Shown: piece by piece, positions 51,852-60,393 of the stretch
Position numbering within the stretch: the first letter of the stretch is position 1
Layout: the number at the start of each line of letters is the position of its first letter
Assembly: GCF_013113715.1 (NCBI RefSeq)
Contig: NZ_CP053344.1
Span: 2,232,001 to 2,296,000, forward strand
Source of the DNA: Herbiconiux sp. SALV-R1
GTDB lineage: Bacteria; Actinomycetota; Actinomycetes; Actinomycetales; Microbacteriaceae
DNA: 64,000 nt
Direction: 5' to 3'
The notes under the pieces: model-generated
What the model saw: only the letters and a program-made list of their open reading frames with translations
The model's database searches: none
Told to the model about the DNA's origin: nothing
Translations under genes and position numbers: made by a program

Positions 51852-54800
51852 ATGACTCGGTTCGATCGTCGGGTGCTCACGGGCGCTCTTGCTGTGCTCT
51901 GCTCGGTCGCGCTTGTGGGGGCGCCGGCTGTCGCGTCTGCTGCTGCCGCGTCTGCCGGGTCTGCCGCGTCTGCCGCTCCGACCGCGGGCTCCTCCGCGCC
52001 GGCGGCACCGGTCGCGTCCGGCGCCGACTGGACCGTCGAGCCGCTCGCCGACGGTTCCGGCTACCGCGTCACCAAGACCGTCAGCGACCTCCCCGACCGC
52101 TCCGCCGTGCCCGTGCTCTGGGCCGACGGTGTGGCGCTCGGCGCCGCGGTGCGCACGGCCGACGGCACGGGCCTCGTCGTCGACACCTCCGACGAACACG
52201 TGCTCCAGGCGACGTCGGTGCTCGTGGGCTGGAGCGGCGAGGGCGACCCGGCCGACGACGCCGCGGCGCGCGACGGCGACGACAGCGCGGACGGGGCACG
52301 AGCATCCGTCACCCCGCCCACCAGCGGCAGCACCACCGCCGCCGGTGCCGCCCAGCTCGACGTCGACCCGGGCGCCCCCGGCCCCTACGTCGTCGAGCGC
52401 GCCGACTACGACCTCGGCGACGAGGCCGAGGAGATCTACGGCTTTGACGGCGCCCGCGGCGAGATGCGCGCGGCCGTCTACCTGCCGCAGGGGCTCGCGG
52501 GCGAGCTGCCCGTGGCGGTCTTCCTGCACGGCCAGCACATCGCCTGCGCCACCGACGACCCGGATGCGCCGGCGGTCTGGCCGTGCGCCGCCGGCGAGAC
52601 CGAGATCCCCAGCTACCTCGGCTACGACGGGCCCGCCGAGGCGCTCGCGTCGAACGGGTACGCCGTGGTATCGATCTCGGCGAACGCCATCAACCGCCTG
52701 AACGGGCTGCACGGTGCCGACCAGGGAACGGATGCGCGGGGTCACCTGGTGCTCGACCACCTCGCACTGCTGCGCGCCGCCGACGCCGGCCCCGTCGACG
52801 GGATCGGGTCGTCGCTCGTCGGCCGCCTCGACCTCGACCGCGTCGGTCTCATGGGCCACTCCCGCGGGGGTGACGGGGTGGTGCGGGCCGCGGTGCTCAA
52901 CGCGTCGACTCTGGTCGGAACGCCCGAGGGCGCCTTCGGCATCGCATCCGTTCTCGCCCTCGCCCCCACGAACTTCACGCGCACGGCGCTGCCCGACGTG
53001 CCCACCGCGGTGCTGCTGCCCTACTGCGACGGCGACCTCGTCGATCTGCAGGGTCAGCACTACGTGAACGACTCGCGGCACGCCTTCGGCGACGACGTAC
53101 TGCGCTCGACGGTGCTCGTGCTCGGCGCGAACCACAACGCGTTCAACACCGTGTGGTCGTCGCCCGAGTACCTCGAGTCGGGTGACGACTGGGACGAGAA
53201 CCCCACGCTCGGGCCTGACGACCCCACCTGCGGGTCGCCCGCTCCGTCGCGACTCACCCGCGACGAGCAGTACGCGGTGGGCACGGCCTACGTCGCCGGG
53301 TTCTTCCGCCTCACCCTCGGTGACGAGACGTCGCTGCTCGGTCAGTTCGACGGCTCGGATGCGCGGCCCGCGTCGATCGGGCGCGCCGACGTGCGCGTCA
53401 CCGCGGTGTACCCCTCGTCGGCTCGTCTCGACGTGAACACCTTCGCCGATCCGGCGGTCTCGGTCGCGACGTCGGGGCGCGGCGTCGCCTCGTACTGCGA
53501 GAGCACGGAGAACATCGCCGACCCGTCGTCGCTCCCGTTCTGCCTCTCGGGGAACGTCCACCCGGAGCAGGCCGGCGAGTTCGCGGGGTCGTTGTACGGC
53601 GCGCGCATCCCCGCGACGACGTCGCTGCACTTCCAGTACTCAACGGAGCCGGCCGGCCGTGCGGAGCCCTCGACGCTCGTGGTCGATGTGCCGGGCGGGT
53701 CGCTCGACGCGTCGGGCGCCGAGTTCCTGACCGTACGGGCGATGCCCGACGAGACGGTGGTGGACTCGACGGAGCTCACCGTCACCGTGGTCGATGCGGC
53801 GGGTGGATCGGCGACGGTGAACGCCGCCGACTTCGGCGCGGCGCTGACGCGCCTGCCCGGGTCGAGTTCGGCGCTGCCGAAGATGCTCTACCAGGATCTG
53901 CGCATCCCGGTCTCGGCGCTCGACAGCGTCGACCTCACGCGCGTCGCGTCGGTCGTGTTCACCGGTGTCGGCACGGGTGCCGTGCTGCTCTCCGACCTGG
54001 CGTTCGTGACCGCACCCTCGATCGGGTCGGCAGCTGTGGTGCAGCGCGCAGTGGTCTCGGTGCAGCACGGTGCCGTCGATGTCGACGCCTCGGTGTCGTC
54101 GGCGAAGGTAGCCCTGGTGCTCGCGCAGCCGGCGTCGGAGCCGGTGCGTGGCTGGCTCACGCACTACGCCTCGGACCAAGACCTGCACGCCCTGCCGTTC
54201 ACGGTCGAGACCGGCTCGCGCTGCGTCGCGGTCGACGTGCCGCTCGGCACCCGTCGGCCTGACACCGGTCGGCGCTCGGGCTTCGGCACGAGCGTCGGAC
54301 TCGTCACCGGCGGCGGCGTGGTGGGTGCCGCGTTCGACAGCATGCTCCTGCGTGACACCGCCGTTCCCGTCGTCGACGGCGACCCGACCACCCTCCCGTA
54401 CGGCCTCCAGGGCGACGCTTGCGCCGAGGCCCTGGCGGCCGAGTCTCCGGTGCCGCTCACCGCTCCCGCCACGGCGGCGCAGGGCTCCGTCGTGCAGCTC
54501 TCTGCCTCGGGCTACCGCCCGGGCGAGGGCGTCACCGCCCGCCTCGGCGACACCCCCGTGGCCGCAACCCTCGCCGACGCCACCGGCACCGCCACCCTCC
54601 CCGCAACCATCCCCACCACCTCCCCCCTCGGCCCCACCACACTCACCTTCACGGGCTCCGGCTCCGCCCTCCGCGCCACCTCCCCCCTCACCATCACCCC
54701 CGCCCCATCTCCGACGCCGACCCCGACGCCGCCCGCGCCCTCACCCGACCCGTCGCCCGCGCCGACCCCCGACCCAGGCACCGGATCGGGGTCGGTTTCG

Positions 54801-54947
54801 AGCCCCGACGGTACCCGCTTGGCCGCCACCGGCGTCACTCCCGACTCACTCACCCTCCCGCTGATGGGGTCTCTCGCCGCACTCGTCGTGGGCTCGGCGC
54901 TCCTCCTCGGCCTGCGCACGCGCGTTCGCGCCCGCTCGCGCCACTGA
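51852..54947 (+). CDS. large secreted alpha/beta hydrolase with LAATG wall-anchor signal
   Basis: A 1031-residue exported protein. Residues 1-35 are a signal peptide; ~190-500 is an alpha/beta hydrolase with VAVFLHGQHIAC, the nucleophile elbow MGHSRGGDG (Ser337), LLPYCDGDLVDLQGQ (acid) and LGANHNAFNTVW (base). Middle beta-rich regions precede a Pro/Thr linker and a C-terminal sorting signal: LAATG (residues 990-994), a hydrophobic segment and the basic tail RTRVRARSRH. LAxTG signals are used by class E sortases. Substrate unknown; ester or polymer hydrolysis at the cell surface is plausible. The ATG follows AGGGGGAA. Confidence 0.88.
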   Translation: MTRFDRRVLTGALAVLCSVALVGAPAVASAAAASAGSAASAAPTAGSSAPAAPVASGADWTVEPLADGSGYRVTKTVSDLPDRSAVPVLWADGVALGAAVRTADGTGLVVDTSDEHVLQATSVLVGWSGEGDPADDAAARDGDDSADGARASVTPPTSGSTTAAGAAQLDVDPGAPGPYVVERADYDLGDEAEEIYGFDGARGEMRAAVYLPQGLAGELPVAVFLHGQHIACATDDPDAPAVWPCAAGETEIPSYLGYDGPAEALASNGYAVVSISANAINRLNGLHGADQGTDARGHLVLDHLALLRAADAGPVDGIGSSLVGRLDLDRVGLMGHSRGGDGVVRAAVLNASTLVGTPEGAFGIASVLALAPTNFTRTALPDVPTAVLLPYCDGDLVDLQGQHYVNDSRHAFGDDVLRSTVLVLGANHNAFNTVWSSPEYLESGDDWDENPTLGPDDPTCGSPAPSRLTRDEQYAVGTAYVAGFFRLTLGDETSLLGQFDGSDARPASIGRADVRVTAVYPSSARLDVNTFADPAVSVATSGRGVASYCESTENIADPSSLPFCLSGNVHPEQAGEFAGSLYGARIPATTSLHFQYSTEPAGRAEPSTLVVDVPGGSLDASGAEFLTVRAMPDETVVDSTELTVTVVDAAGGSATVNAADFGAALTRLPGSSSALPKMLYQDLRIPVSALDSVDLTRVASVVFTGVGTGAVLLSDLAFVTAPSIGSAAVVQRAVVSVQHGAVDVDASVSSAKVALVLAQPASEPVRGWLTHYASDQDLHALPFTVETGSRCVAVDVPLGTRRPDTGRRSGFGTSVGLVTGGGVVGAAFDSMLLRDTAVPVVDGDPTTLPYGLQGDACAEALAAESPVPLTAPATAAQGSVVQLSASGYRPGEGVTARLGDTPVAATLADATGTATLPATIPTTSPLGPTTLTFTGSGSALRATSPLTITPAPSPTPTPTPPAPSPDPSPAPTPDPGTGSGSVSSPDGTRLAATGVTPDSLTLPLMGSLAALVVGSALLLGLRTRVRARSRH

Positions 54948-54960
54948 CGCGCCCCGCTGA

Positions 54961-55185
54961 CACGCCACTGCCGACAGGCTCCCGCCCACAGGCCACCGCC
55001 GACAGACCACTGCTAACGCGCCCCAGCCCACACGCCATCGCCGACAGACCACCGCCAACACGCCCCAGCCCACACGCCATCGCCGACAGACCACCGCCAA
55101 CACGCCCCAGCCCACACGCCATCGCCGACAGACCACCGCTGACGCACCCCAGCCCGCACGCCCTGCTGATAGGCCCCCGCCCCCA
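54961..55185. repeat. 42-bp tandem repeat array
   Basis: Four 42-bp units (54989, 55031, 55073, 55115), the middle two identical, with a partial unit before (54961) and degraded sequence after. The unit starts CACGCCATCGCCGACAGACC. As 42 is a multiple of three, all frames stay open through it, which creates artefact ORFs. No gene is supported in 54948-55321. Confidence 0.9.
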
Positions 55186-55263
55186 CGCCACCGCTGACAC
55201 GCCCCCACTCCGCCGACCGGATCCACACGCCACCGCCTGGACCCCGCCGTAGACACGACTCTC

Positions 55264-55292
55264 GCTGACCGGCTCTTAACGAACCGGTCAGC
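55264..55292. terminator. hairpin between hydrolase and CWB2 genes
   Basis: Nine-base arms GCTGACCGG/CCGGTCAGC with an 11-nt loop between two convergent genes, just beyond the 42-bp array. Confidence 0.6.
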
Positions 55293-55321
55293 AAGGAAGC
55301 GCGCCCACGTGGCGACGTGGA

Positions 55322-56626
55322 CTATCCGAGGTGGGTGGCGAGTTGGTCGTAGGTGGTGGCGGAGATGGTGGTGGGGCCGCCGAGGACGACGATGCGGGTG
55401 GGGTTCAGGCGGTCGAGTTCGGTGGCGGTGGAGGTGGGGATGCCGTCGCGGGTGACGAGGAGCACCGGGGCGTGGGCGCGGATGGCTGCGGCGGAGCCGG
55501 AGAGCGCGTCGGGGAAGACCTCGCCGGAGGCCACGTAGACGGTGTGGTCGACGAGGGGCAGGAACGTCTTCTCGGAGACCGTGGCGGCGGTGGCGTAGCG
55601 GTCGGTGCCGGCAATGCGCGCACCCACCAGGCCAGCGAGTCGGTCGACCTCGGCGCGGGTGGTCTCACTGATGGTGTTGGCTCCGCCGAGCACCACGACG
55701 GCGAGCGGCTTCAGGCGACCCAACTCCGTGGCGACGGCAGCCGGCACCGCGTCTTTCTGCACGAGGAGGACCGGCCCGCCCAGGCGACCCGCAGCCGCCG
55801 AACCCGAGAGGGCATCGGGGAACACCTCGCCGGAAGCGATGTAGACCACGGGGCGAGCCGGGGCGAAGGTGCGGACCGAGACTGCCGCTGAGACGGCGTA
55901 GCGGTCGGCGCCGGCGACGCGGGTGACGTCCTTGGCGCCGTAGGTGCCGAGGGCGGTCTCGACCGTGGTGGAGACGGTGTTCGACCCACCGAGCAGCACG
56001 ATGTGGTCGGGTGACAGGCGCTGAAGTTCTTGGTCGACCGCCCCCGGGATGGCGCCATTCTGCACCAGCAGCACCGGAGCATCCTTCGCCCCGGCGGCCG
56101 CCGAGGCCGACAGCGCGTCGGGGAACACCTCGCCCGAGGCCACGAAGACCGTGTCGACGTCGGCCGGGAACTTGCGCGCCGACACCGCCGCAGCGGTGGC
56201 GTAGCGGTCGGCACCGTCGATGCGCTCGATGACGGGGTTCGTCGTGATCGTCACCGTCGCGGTCGACCCCGCGCAGAACGCCAGCGGCTTCGGCAGCTTG
56301 AGGCAGTACTGGAACGTGTCGGTGCCCGCCCAGCCCTCGAGCGGCGTGTAGGTGAACGAGCCGTCGGGCAGGATGCCGGAGAGCGTGCCGTGCACCGGCG
56401 GGGTCTCGAGGGAGATGAGCAGCCCGAGCCCCACGTCGATTCCGAGGTCGTTGGCGAGCAACCCCGAGGCGGCATCGACGGTGAGCACCGCATCGGTGGA
56501 GAGCGAATAGGCGTCGTCGACGGCATCCGCATCGGCGGCCGAAGCCGCGTTGGGCGCAGCCAGCGCGAGTGCGGCGACGGCTGCCGCAGCGAGCAGAGCC
56601 CCCGCGCGGGGAACGGATCGGGACAT
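55322..56626 (-). CDS. secreted cell wall-binding protein (three CWB2 repeats)
   Basis: A 434-residue exported protein. A signal peptide (1-30) is followed by an Ig/cadherin-like domain (~35-125, AVDDAYSLSTDAVLTVD to GTDTFQYCLKL) and three cell-wall-binding type 2 repeats (~135-235, 236-335, 336-434). Each repeat starts with a IDGADRYATAAAVS-like block and contains VASGEVFPDALS and VVLLGG strings. CWB2 triplets attach to anionic wall polymers. Together with the neighbouring LAATG protein this makes a small surface-protein locus. Confidence 0.93.
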   Translation of the reverse strand: MSRSVPRAGALLAAAAVAALALAAPNAASAADADAVDDAYSLSTDAVLTVDAASGLLANDLGIDVGLGLLISLETPPVHGTLSGILPDGSFTYTPLEGWAGTDTFQYCLKLPKPLAFCAGSTATVTITTNPVIERIDGADRYATAAAVSARKFPADVDTVFVASGEVFPDALSASAAAGAKDAPVLLVQNGAIPGAVDQELQRLSPDHIVLLGGSNTVSTTVETALGTYGAKDVTRVAGADRYAVSAAVSVRTFAPARPVVYIASGEVFPDALSGSAAAGRLGGPVLLVQKDAVPAAVATELGRLKPLAVVVLGGANTISETTRAEVDRLAGLVGARIAGTDRYATAATVSEKTFLPLVDHTVYVASGEVFPDALSGSAAAIRAHAPVLLVTRDGIPTSTATELDRLNPTRIVVLGGPTTISATTYDQLATHLG

Positions 56627-56635
56627 GGTTACCCT

Positions 56636-56670
56636 CCAGGATCGAGACGACGTGGTGTCGTCAATCCTGG
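56636..56670 (-). terminator. hairpin in the terC-CWB2 gap touching the CWB2 ribosome binding site
   Basis: Outer arms CCAGGAT/ATCCTGG and inner GACGAC/GTCGTC form a 35-nt hairpin. On the minus strand its 3' arm runs into CCTGGAGGG, the ribosome binding site of the CWB2 gene. It may end the terC transcript, mask translation, or both. Confidence 0.5.
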
Positions 56671-56707
56671 GCGCGAACAGCCCCCGAGCAGCGTGAGTAG
56701 TTGTTGC

Positions 56708-57733
56708 CTACTCCGAGCGCTCCGGCTCCCCCTGAGCCGCCTCCTTCAGCTCCTCCTTTACCGACGCGCCGCGCCGCTTCATGACGACGAGCGACGCGAT
56801 CGTCGCCACCGCCATCGAGAGGATGATGACGGCGAGCGACGTCCACGTGTCGATGTCGGGGATCCACTCGATGTGCTCGCCGCCGTTGATGAACGGCACC
56901 TCGTTCTCGTGCAGCGCGTGGAAGACGAGCTTCACCCCGATGAAGGCGAGGATGAACGCGATGCCGTAGTGCAGGTAGATGAGCCGGTCGAGGAGACCGC
57001 CGAGCAGGAAGTACAGCTGCCGCAGCCCCATCAGCGCGAACACGTTCGCCGTGAACACGATGAACGGGTTCTGCGTGATGCCGAAGATCGCCGGGATGGA
57101 GTCGAGCGCGAACAGCAGGTCGGTGGAGCCGAGCGCGATGAACACGATGATCATCGGCGTGAAGATCCTGTGCCCGTCGACGACGGTGCGCACCTTGGCC
57201 CCGTCGAAGTCGTCGGAGATGCGTACCTGCCGGCGCAGCATCCGCACCAGCCGGTTCTCACCCGCACCCTCGTCGTCGTCGTGCCCGAAGGCCTGCTTGA
57301 ACGCCGTGTAGAGCAGGAACGCGCCGAAGATGTAGAAGATCCAGCTGAGCGACTCGATGAGCTGCGCCCCGATGAGGATGAAGATGCCGCGCAGCACCAG
57401 CGCGATGATGATGCCCACCATCAGCGCCTCCTGCTGGTACTTCCTCGGCACGTTGAAGCGGCTCATGATGATGACGAAGACGAACAGGTTGTCGATCGAC
57501 AGGCTGTACTCGGTGAGCCAGCCGGCGAGGAACTGCCCCGCCTGCTCGCCGTCGGAGAACAGCAGCATGAGCAGCGCGAAGATCAGCGCGAGCCCTACGT
57601 AGAAGACCACCCAGAGCGTCGCCTCCTTGAACGACGGCACGTGCGGTCTCTTGTACGCCAGCACCAGGTCGGCGGCGAGGATGAGCACGAGCACGACCAG
57701 CGAGACGATCTCGAAGGCGACGGGAAGTTGCAC
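56708..57733 (-). CDS. TerC-family membrane protein, probable manganese exporter
   Basis: A 341-residue protein with about nine membrane helices. Both family acidic motifs are present: YSLSIDNLFVFVIIM near residue 78 and GSTDLLFALDSIPAIFGIT near residue 203. TerC/Alx proteins export Mn2+. A yybP-ykoY manganese riboswitch precedes the gene, which supports that function over tellurite resistance. A charged C-terminal tail (KEELKEAAQGEPE) follows the last helix. Confidence 0.94.
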   Translation of the reverse strand: MQLPVAFEIVSLVVLVLILAADLVLAYKRPHVPSFKEATLWVVFYVGLALIFALLMLLFSDGEQAGQFLAGWLTEYSLSIDNLFVFVIIMSRFNVPRKYQQEALMVGIIIALVLRGIFILIGAQLIESLSWIFYIFGAFLLYTAFKQAFGHDDDEGAGENRLVRMLRRQVRISDDFDGAKVRTVVDGHRIFTPMIIVFIALGSTDLLFALDSIPAIFGITQNPFIVFTANVFALMGLRQLYFLLGGLLDRLIYLHYGIAFILAFIGVKLVFHALHENEVPFINGGEHIEWIPDIDTWTSLAVIILSMAVATIASLVVMKRRGASVKEELKEAAQGEPERSE

Positions 57734-57769
57734 GGAAGGCGACCTTTCAGGTGTTTTCAGACAGCACGA

Positions 57770-57897
57770 GGCTCCGAAAGTCTCTCCTGCGCTCGCACGG
57801 TGTCAATCGGGTTGACGGATGCGCGCCGCTGCCCCCGGGTGCACGACGACGGGCACCGTGATGACGATGGCAGCGAAGTGGATACTCCCCTTCTCAG
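57770..57897 (-). ncRNA. yybP-ykoY manganese riboswitch upstream of terC
   Basis: On the minus strand the leader has GAAGGGGAGTA at its 5' side and GAGACTTTC at its 3' side, which pair (GAAGG with CTTTC) as the basal stem, with the conserved GGGGAGTA and AGACTTT loops and an internal CGTCATCACGG arm. This is the yybP-ykoY pattern, which binds Mn2+ and turns on Mn exporters. It begins right after a -10-like TACTAT (57907-57902) and ends ~40 nt before the terC start. Confidence 0.75.
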
Positions 57898-57934
57898 GGC
57901 AATAGTACAGCCGCGCCGCCTCTAGGATTTCCTC

Positions 57935-58747
57935 GTGAGCCGAGACGATCGACCCGACAGCACGAGTTCCTCAAGCACCGCAGCCGACCGCGCCTATCGC
58001 GATTCCCCCACCTCCAAGGCGCTCGGCTACTTCATCTTCGCCAGCCGCTGGCTGCAGGCACCGCTCTACTTCGGCCTGATCGTGGCGCAACTGGTGTACG
58101 TGATCGTCTTCATGGTCGATCTGGCGCACATCGTCGAAGACGTCGCCACCGGCATGACCGACATCGACGAGACCAAGATCATGCTCGCCGTGCTCGGTCT
58201 CATCGACGTGGTGATGATCGCGAACCTCCTGATCATGGTGATCATCGGCGGCTACGAGACGTTCGTGTCGAAGATCAGGGTGCACGGCCACCCCGACGAG
58301 CCGGAGTGGCTCGCGCACGTCAACACGAACCTGCTCAAGGTGAAGCTCGCGGTGTCGATCATCTCGATCTCGTCGATCCACCTGCTGCGCACCTTCATCG
58401 AGGTGGGTGACATCGGGGCGCCCGACGCGCACTCGGAGACCGGTGAGAGCTACACCGAGGCGGGTGTGTTCTGGCAGGTGATGATCCACCTGTCGTTCGT
58501 GGTCTCGGCTCTCGCACTCGCGCTCATCGACCGCATGTCGCACCACGGCTCGCGCGGCCGCAAGAGCCGCCGGATCGACCCCACCGAGCCCACGGCCCCG
58601 CGCCCCGGCTTCGGCGGAGGCGCGAGCGGCGCCGGCACCGGCACCGGCACCGGCACCGGCACGACCCCCGAGCCCCTCCCGGCCGGGGCCGTGCCGGCCA
58701 CCGCGGTGCGCGGCTACCTCGTCGACGGCAGGTTCATCGAGGCCTGA
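57935..58747 (+). CDS. UPF0114 (YqhA-like) membrane protein with Gly-Thr repeat tail
   Basis: A 270-residue protein with the UPF0114/YqhA core (residues ~25-200): FIFASRWLQAPLYFGLIVAQ, a second hydrophobic pair near MLAVLGLIDVVMIANLLIMVIIGGYETFVSK, and LKVKLAVSIISISSIHLLRTF. A C-terminal extension includes a hexanucleotide repeat (GGCACC) that codes for alternating Gly-Thr, then LVDGRFIEA. Function unknown. The GTG start is divergent from the terC riboswitch with ~30 bp to its promoter. Confidence 0.9.
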   Translation: MSRDDRPDSTSSSSTAADRAYRDSPTSKALGYFIFASRWLQAPLYFGLIVAQLVYVIVFMVDLAHIVEDVATGMTDIDETKIMLAVLGLIDVVMIANLLIMVIIGGYETFVSKIRVHGHPDEPEWLAHVNTNLLKVKLAVSIISISSIHLLRTFIEVGDIGAPDAHSETGESYTEAGVFWQVMIHLSFVVSALALALIDRMSHHGSRGRKSRRIDPTEPTAPRPGFGGGASGAGTGTGTGTGTTPEPLPAGAVPATAVRGYLVDGRFIEA

Positions 58748-59402
58748 GCTCGTCGCGGAACTCGGCCCGCACCTCGTCGAGCCGCAGCTTCAACCGGTCG
58801 ACGACCGCGGGGTCGAGGCTCCGCGCCGAGGCCTTCCGCAGGTCGAGCCTCATCGCCTGCCGGAAGTCGGTGAGCGCCACATCCGCCGACCGCAGCGCCT
58901 CCGCCGACTCGGCCCGGCTCGGGAATCCGGATGCGTCGGAACCGCCGGTCTGCGACCATCCGGCACCGGAGGCTCCCGCCGACCGGGCCGAGCGCGCCGA
59001 CTCCTTCGCCGAGGCGCGCGCCTCGCGGGCCGCCGACGCGAGGTCGGCCTTGAGGCTCTTCATCGCCTCGTTGACCCCCGACCGCACCTCGTCGGCGATC
59101 CGCCGCACCGAGTCGGAGAGCTGGGCCTCGATCTCGTCGAGCTCACCGCGACGCGACTCGACCTCGGCGCGCCCCGCATCCGTGATGGAGTAGACGGTCT
59201 TGCGCCCGTCGGCGGTCTTGGTGACGAGCCCTTCCTCCTCGAGCTTCGCTAGCCGCGGGTAGATGGTGCCCGCGCTCGGGCTGTAGGTGCCGCCGAAGCG
59301 GTCGCTGAGCGCCTGGATGAGCTCGTAGCCGTGCTTCGGCGACTCGTCGAGCAGGCTCAGCAGGTACAGGCGCAGGTGTCCGTGGCCGAAGACGGGGGTC
59401 AT
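58734..59402 (-). CDS. PadR-family transcriptional regulator
   Basis: A 222-residue PadR protein: winged helix at residues 5-85 (LRLYLLSLLDESPKHGYELIQALSDRFGG; SAGTIYPRLAKLEEEGLV) and a long Ala/Ser/Glu-rich helical C-terminal region. It is coupled to the upstream DUF4097 gene by a 4-nt overlap and its 3' end overlaps the convergent UPF0114 gene by 14 nt. It probably represses its own operon through the three boxes upstream. Confidence 0.92.
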   Translation of the reverse strand: MTPVFGHGHLRLYLLSLLDESPKHGYELIQALSDRFGGTYSPSAGTIYPRLAKLEEEGLVTKTADGRKTVYSITDAGRAEVESRRGELDEIEAQLSDSVRRIADEVRSGVNEAMKSLKADLASAAREARASAKESARSARSAGASGAGWSQTGGSDASGFPSRAESAEALRSADVALTDFRQAMRLDLRKASARSLDPAVVDRLKLRLDEVRAEFRDELRPR

Positions 59403-60277
59403 GCCGTCGCCCCCTCGTCGAAGGAGGGAGCGGATGCGGCGGAGGCACCGGCCGGCGTCTCCGCCGTCCCGTCGCCCGACTCCTCCCGGAACATGACGGT
59501 GATGTCGCCCGAGACCGAGTTCGCCCTGAACTCCGTCCACGCCCCGTCGAGTTCGCCGGTGTGGCCGTTGTAGCCGCCACCGCGGAGTCCCTTGATGGTG
59601 GAGGGGCCGAGCTGGAGGGTGCCCGAGACCGAGTTGACGTTGTAGCGTGCCGCCGTGCTCTCGTCGAGGCGCACGGTGAGGTCGCCCGAGACGGTGTTGT
59701 TCTGGATCTCGTCGGGCACACCCGTGCTGTCGACGAACACCTCCCCCGCGACGCCGTCGCAGGAGAAGCGGCGGATGGCGCCGGAGACCGTGATGTCGCC
59801 CGACACGGTGTGCGCGTTGACGAGACCGGTGTGATCGCGCACCAGCACCTCGCCGCTCACCGTGTTGAGGTCGAGGTCGCCCGTCACCGAGTCGACGACG
59901 ACGTCGCCGTTGACGGTGCTCACCCGCGCATCCGCCTGCAGCCCCGAGATGAGACCCGAGGCCGAGATGACACCGAACTTGAGGGCGACGTCGCGCGGCA
60001 CCAGGATGCTCACGTCGGCCTTCGCGTTGCCGCGCCACGACTTGAACACCTCGATGAAGTTGTCCCAGCGCAGCTGGGGGTGGTCGATCTCGAGGGCGTC
60101 GCCGTCGATGGAGATCTTCAGGTCTTTGCCCGAGACGGAGTGCACCTCGATGCGGGCGCCCGGCTCGTCGTGCCCGATGATGTCGACCTGCCCGCCGATG
60201 AGGCCGACCTTGAGCGAGCGCACGAGCTCGATGTCGATGACTCTCGGACCGTCGACGATCCACTTCTCCAAGACCAT
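59399..60277 (-). CDS. DUF4097 beta-strand repeat protein
   Basis: A 292-residue protein made of repeated short beta strands of the DUF4097 type, with the recurring theme VSGDITV or VSGTLQL (for example LDLNTVSGEVLVRD and NNTVSGDLTVRLDE), which predicts a right-handed beta-helix. No signal peptide or membrane segment, so cytosolic. DUF4097 proteins often pair with PadR or anti-sigma regulators in envelope stress loci, but their role is not established. The tail is acidic and Ala-rich. Confidence 0.88.
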   Translation of the reverse strand: MVLEKWIVDGPRVIDIELVRSLKVGLIGGQVDIIGHDEPGARIEVHSVSGKDLKISIDGDALEIDHPQLRWDNFIEVFKSWRGNAKADVSILVPRDVALKFGVISASGLISGLQADARVSTVNGDVVVDSVTGDLDLNTVSGEVLVRDHTGLVNAHTVSGDITVSGAIRRFSCDGVAGEVFVDSTGVPDEIQNNTVSGDLTVRLDESTAARYNVNSVSGTLQLGPSTIKGLRGGGYNGHTGELDGAWTEFRANSVSGDITVMFREESGDGTAETPAGASAASAPSFDEGATA

Positions 60278-60297
60278 GATGACCTCCCGGTCGAAGT

Positions 60298-60370
60298 CGC
60301 GTTATATCGCGTTTCTGCTTCTGGGGACACGATAGATCGCGACCGACCCGAAAGTCAAGATATATCGTGA
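60298..60370 (-). promoter_or_regulatory. promoter of the DUF4097-PadR operon with three related dyads
   Basis: Three 14-bp near-palindromes with core GATATATCG: 60298-60311, 60328-60341 and 60356-60369, about 28-30 bp apart. On the minus strand a -35 TTGACT (60355-60350) and a -10 TATCGT (18-bp spacer, inside the middle box) form a likely promoter, so boxes flank and overlap it, fitting repression. Confidence 0.65.
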
Positions 60371-60393
60371 GTCGCCAGGAGGGGCGCGAGGCG

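Noticed and set aside
54961-55185. 42-bp array as a CRISPR
   Set aside because: Units are contiguous with no unique spacers, and no cas genes are present.
56708-57733. Tellurite resistance function for TerC
   Set aside because: No other ter genes nearby, and the manganese riboswitch gives a better explanation.
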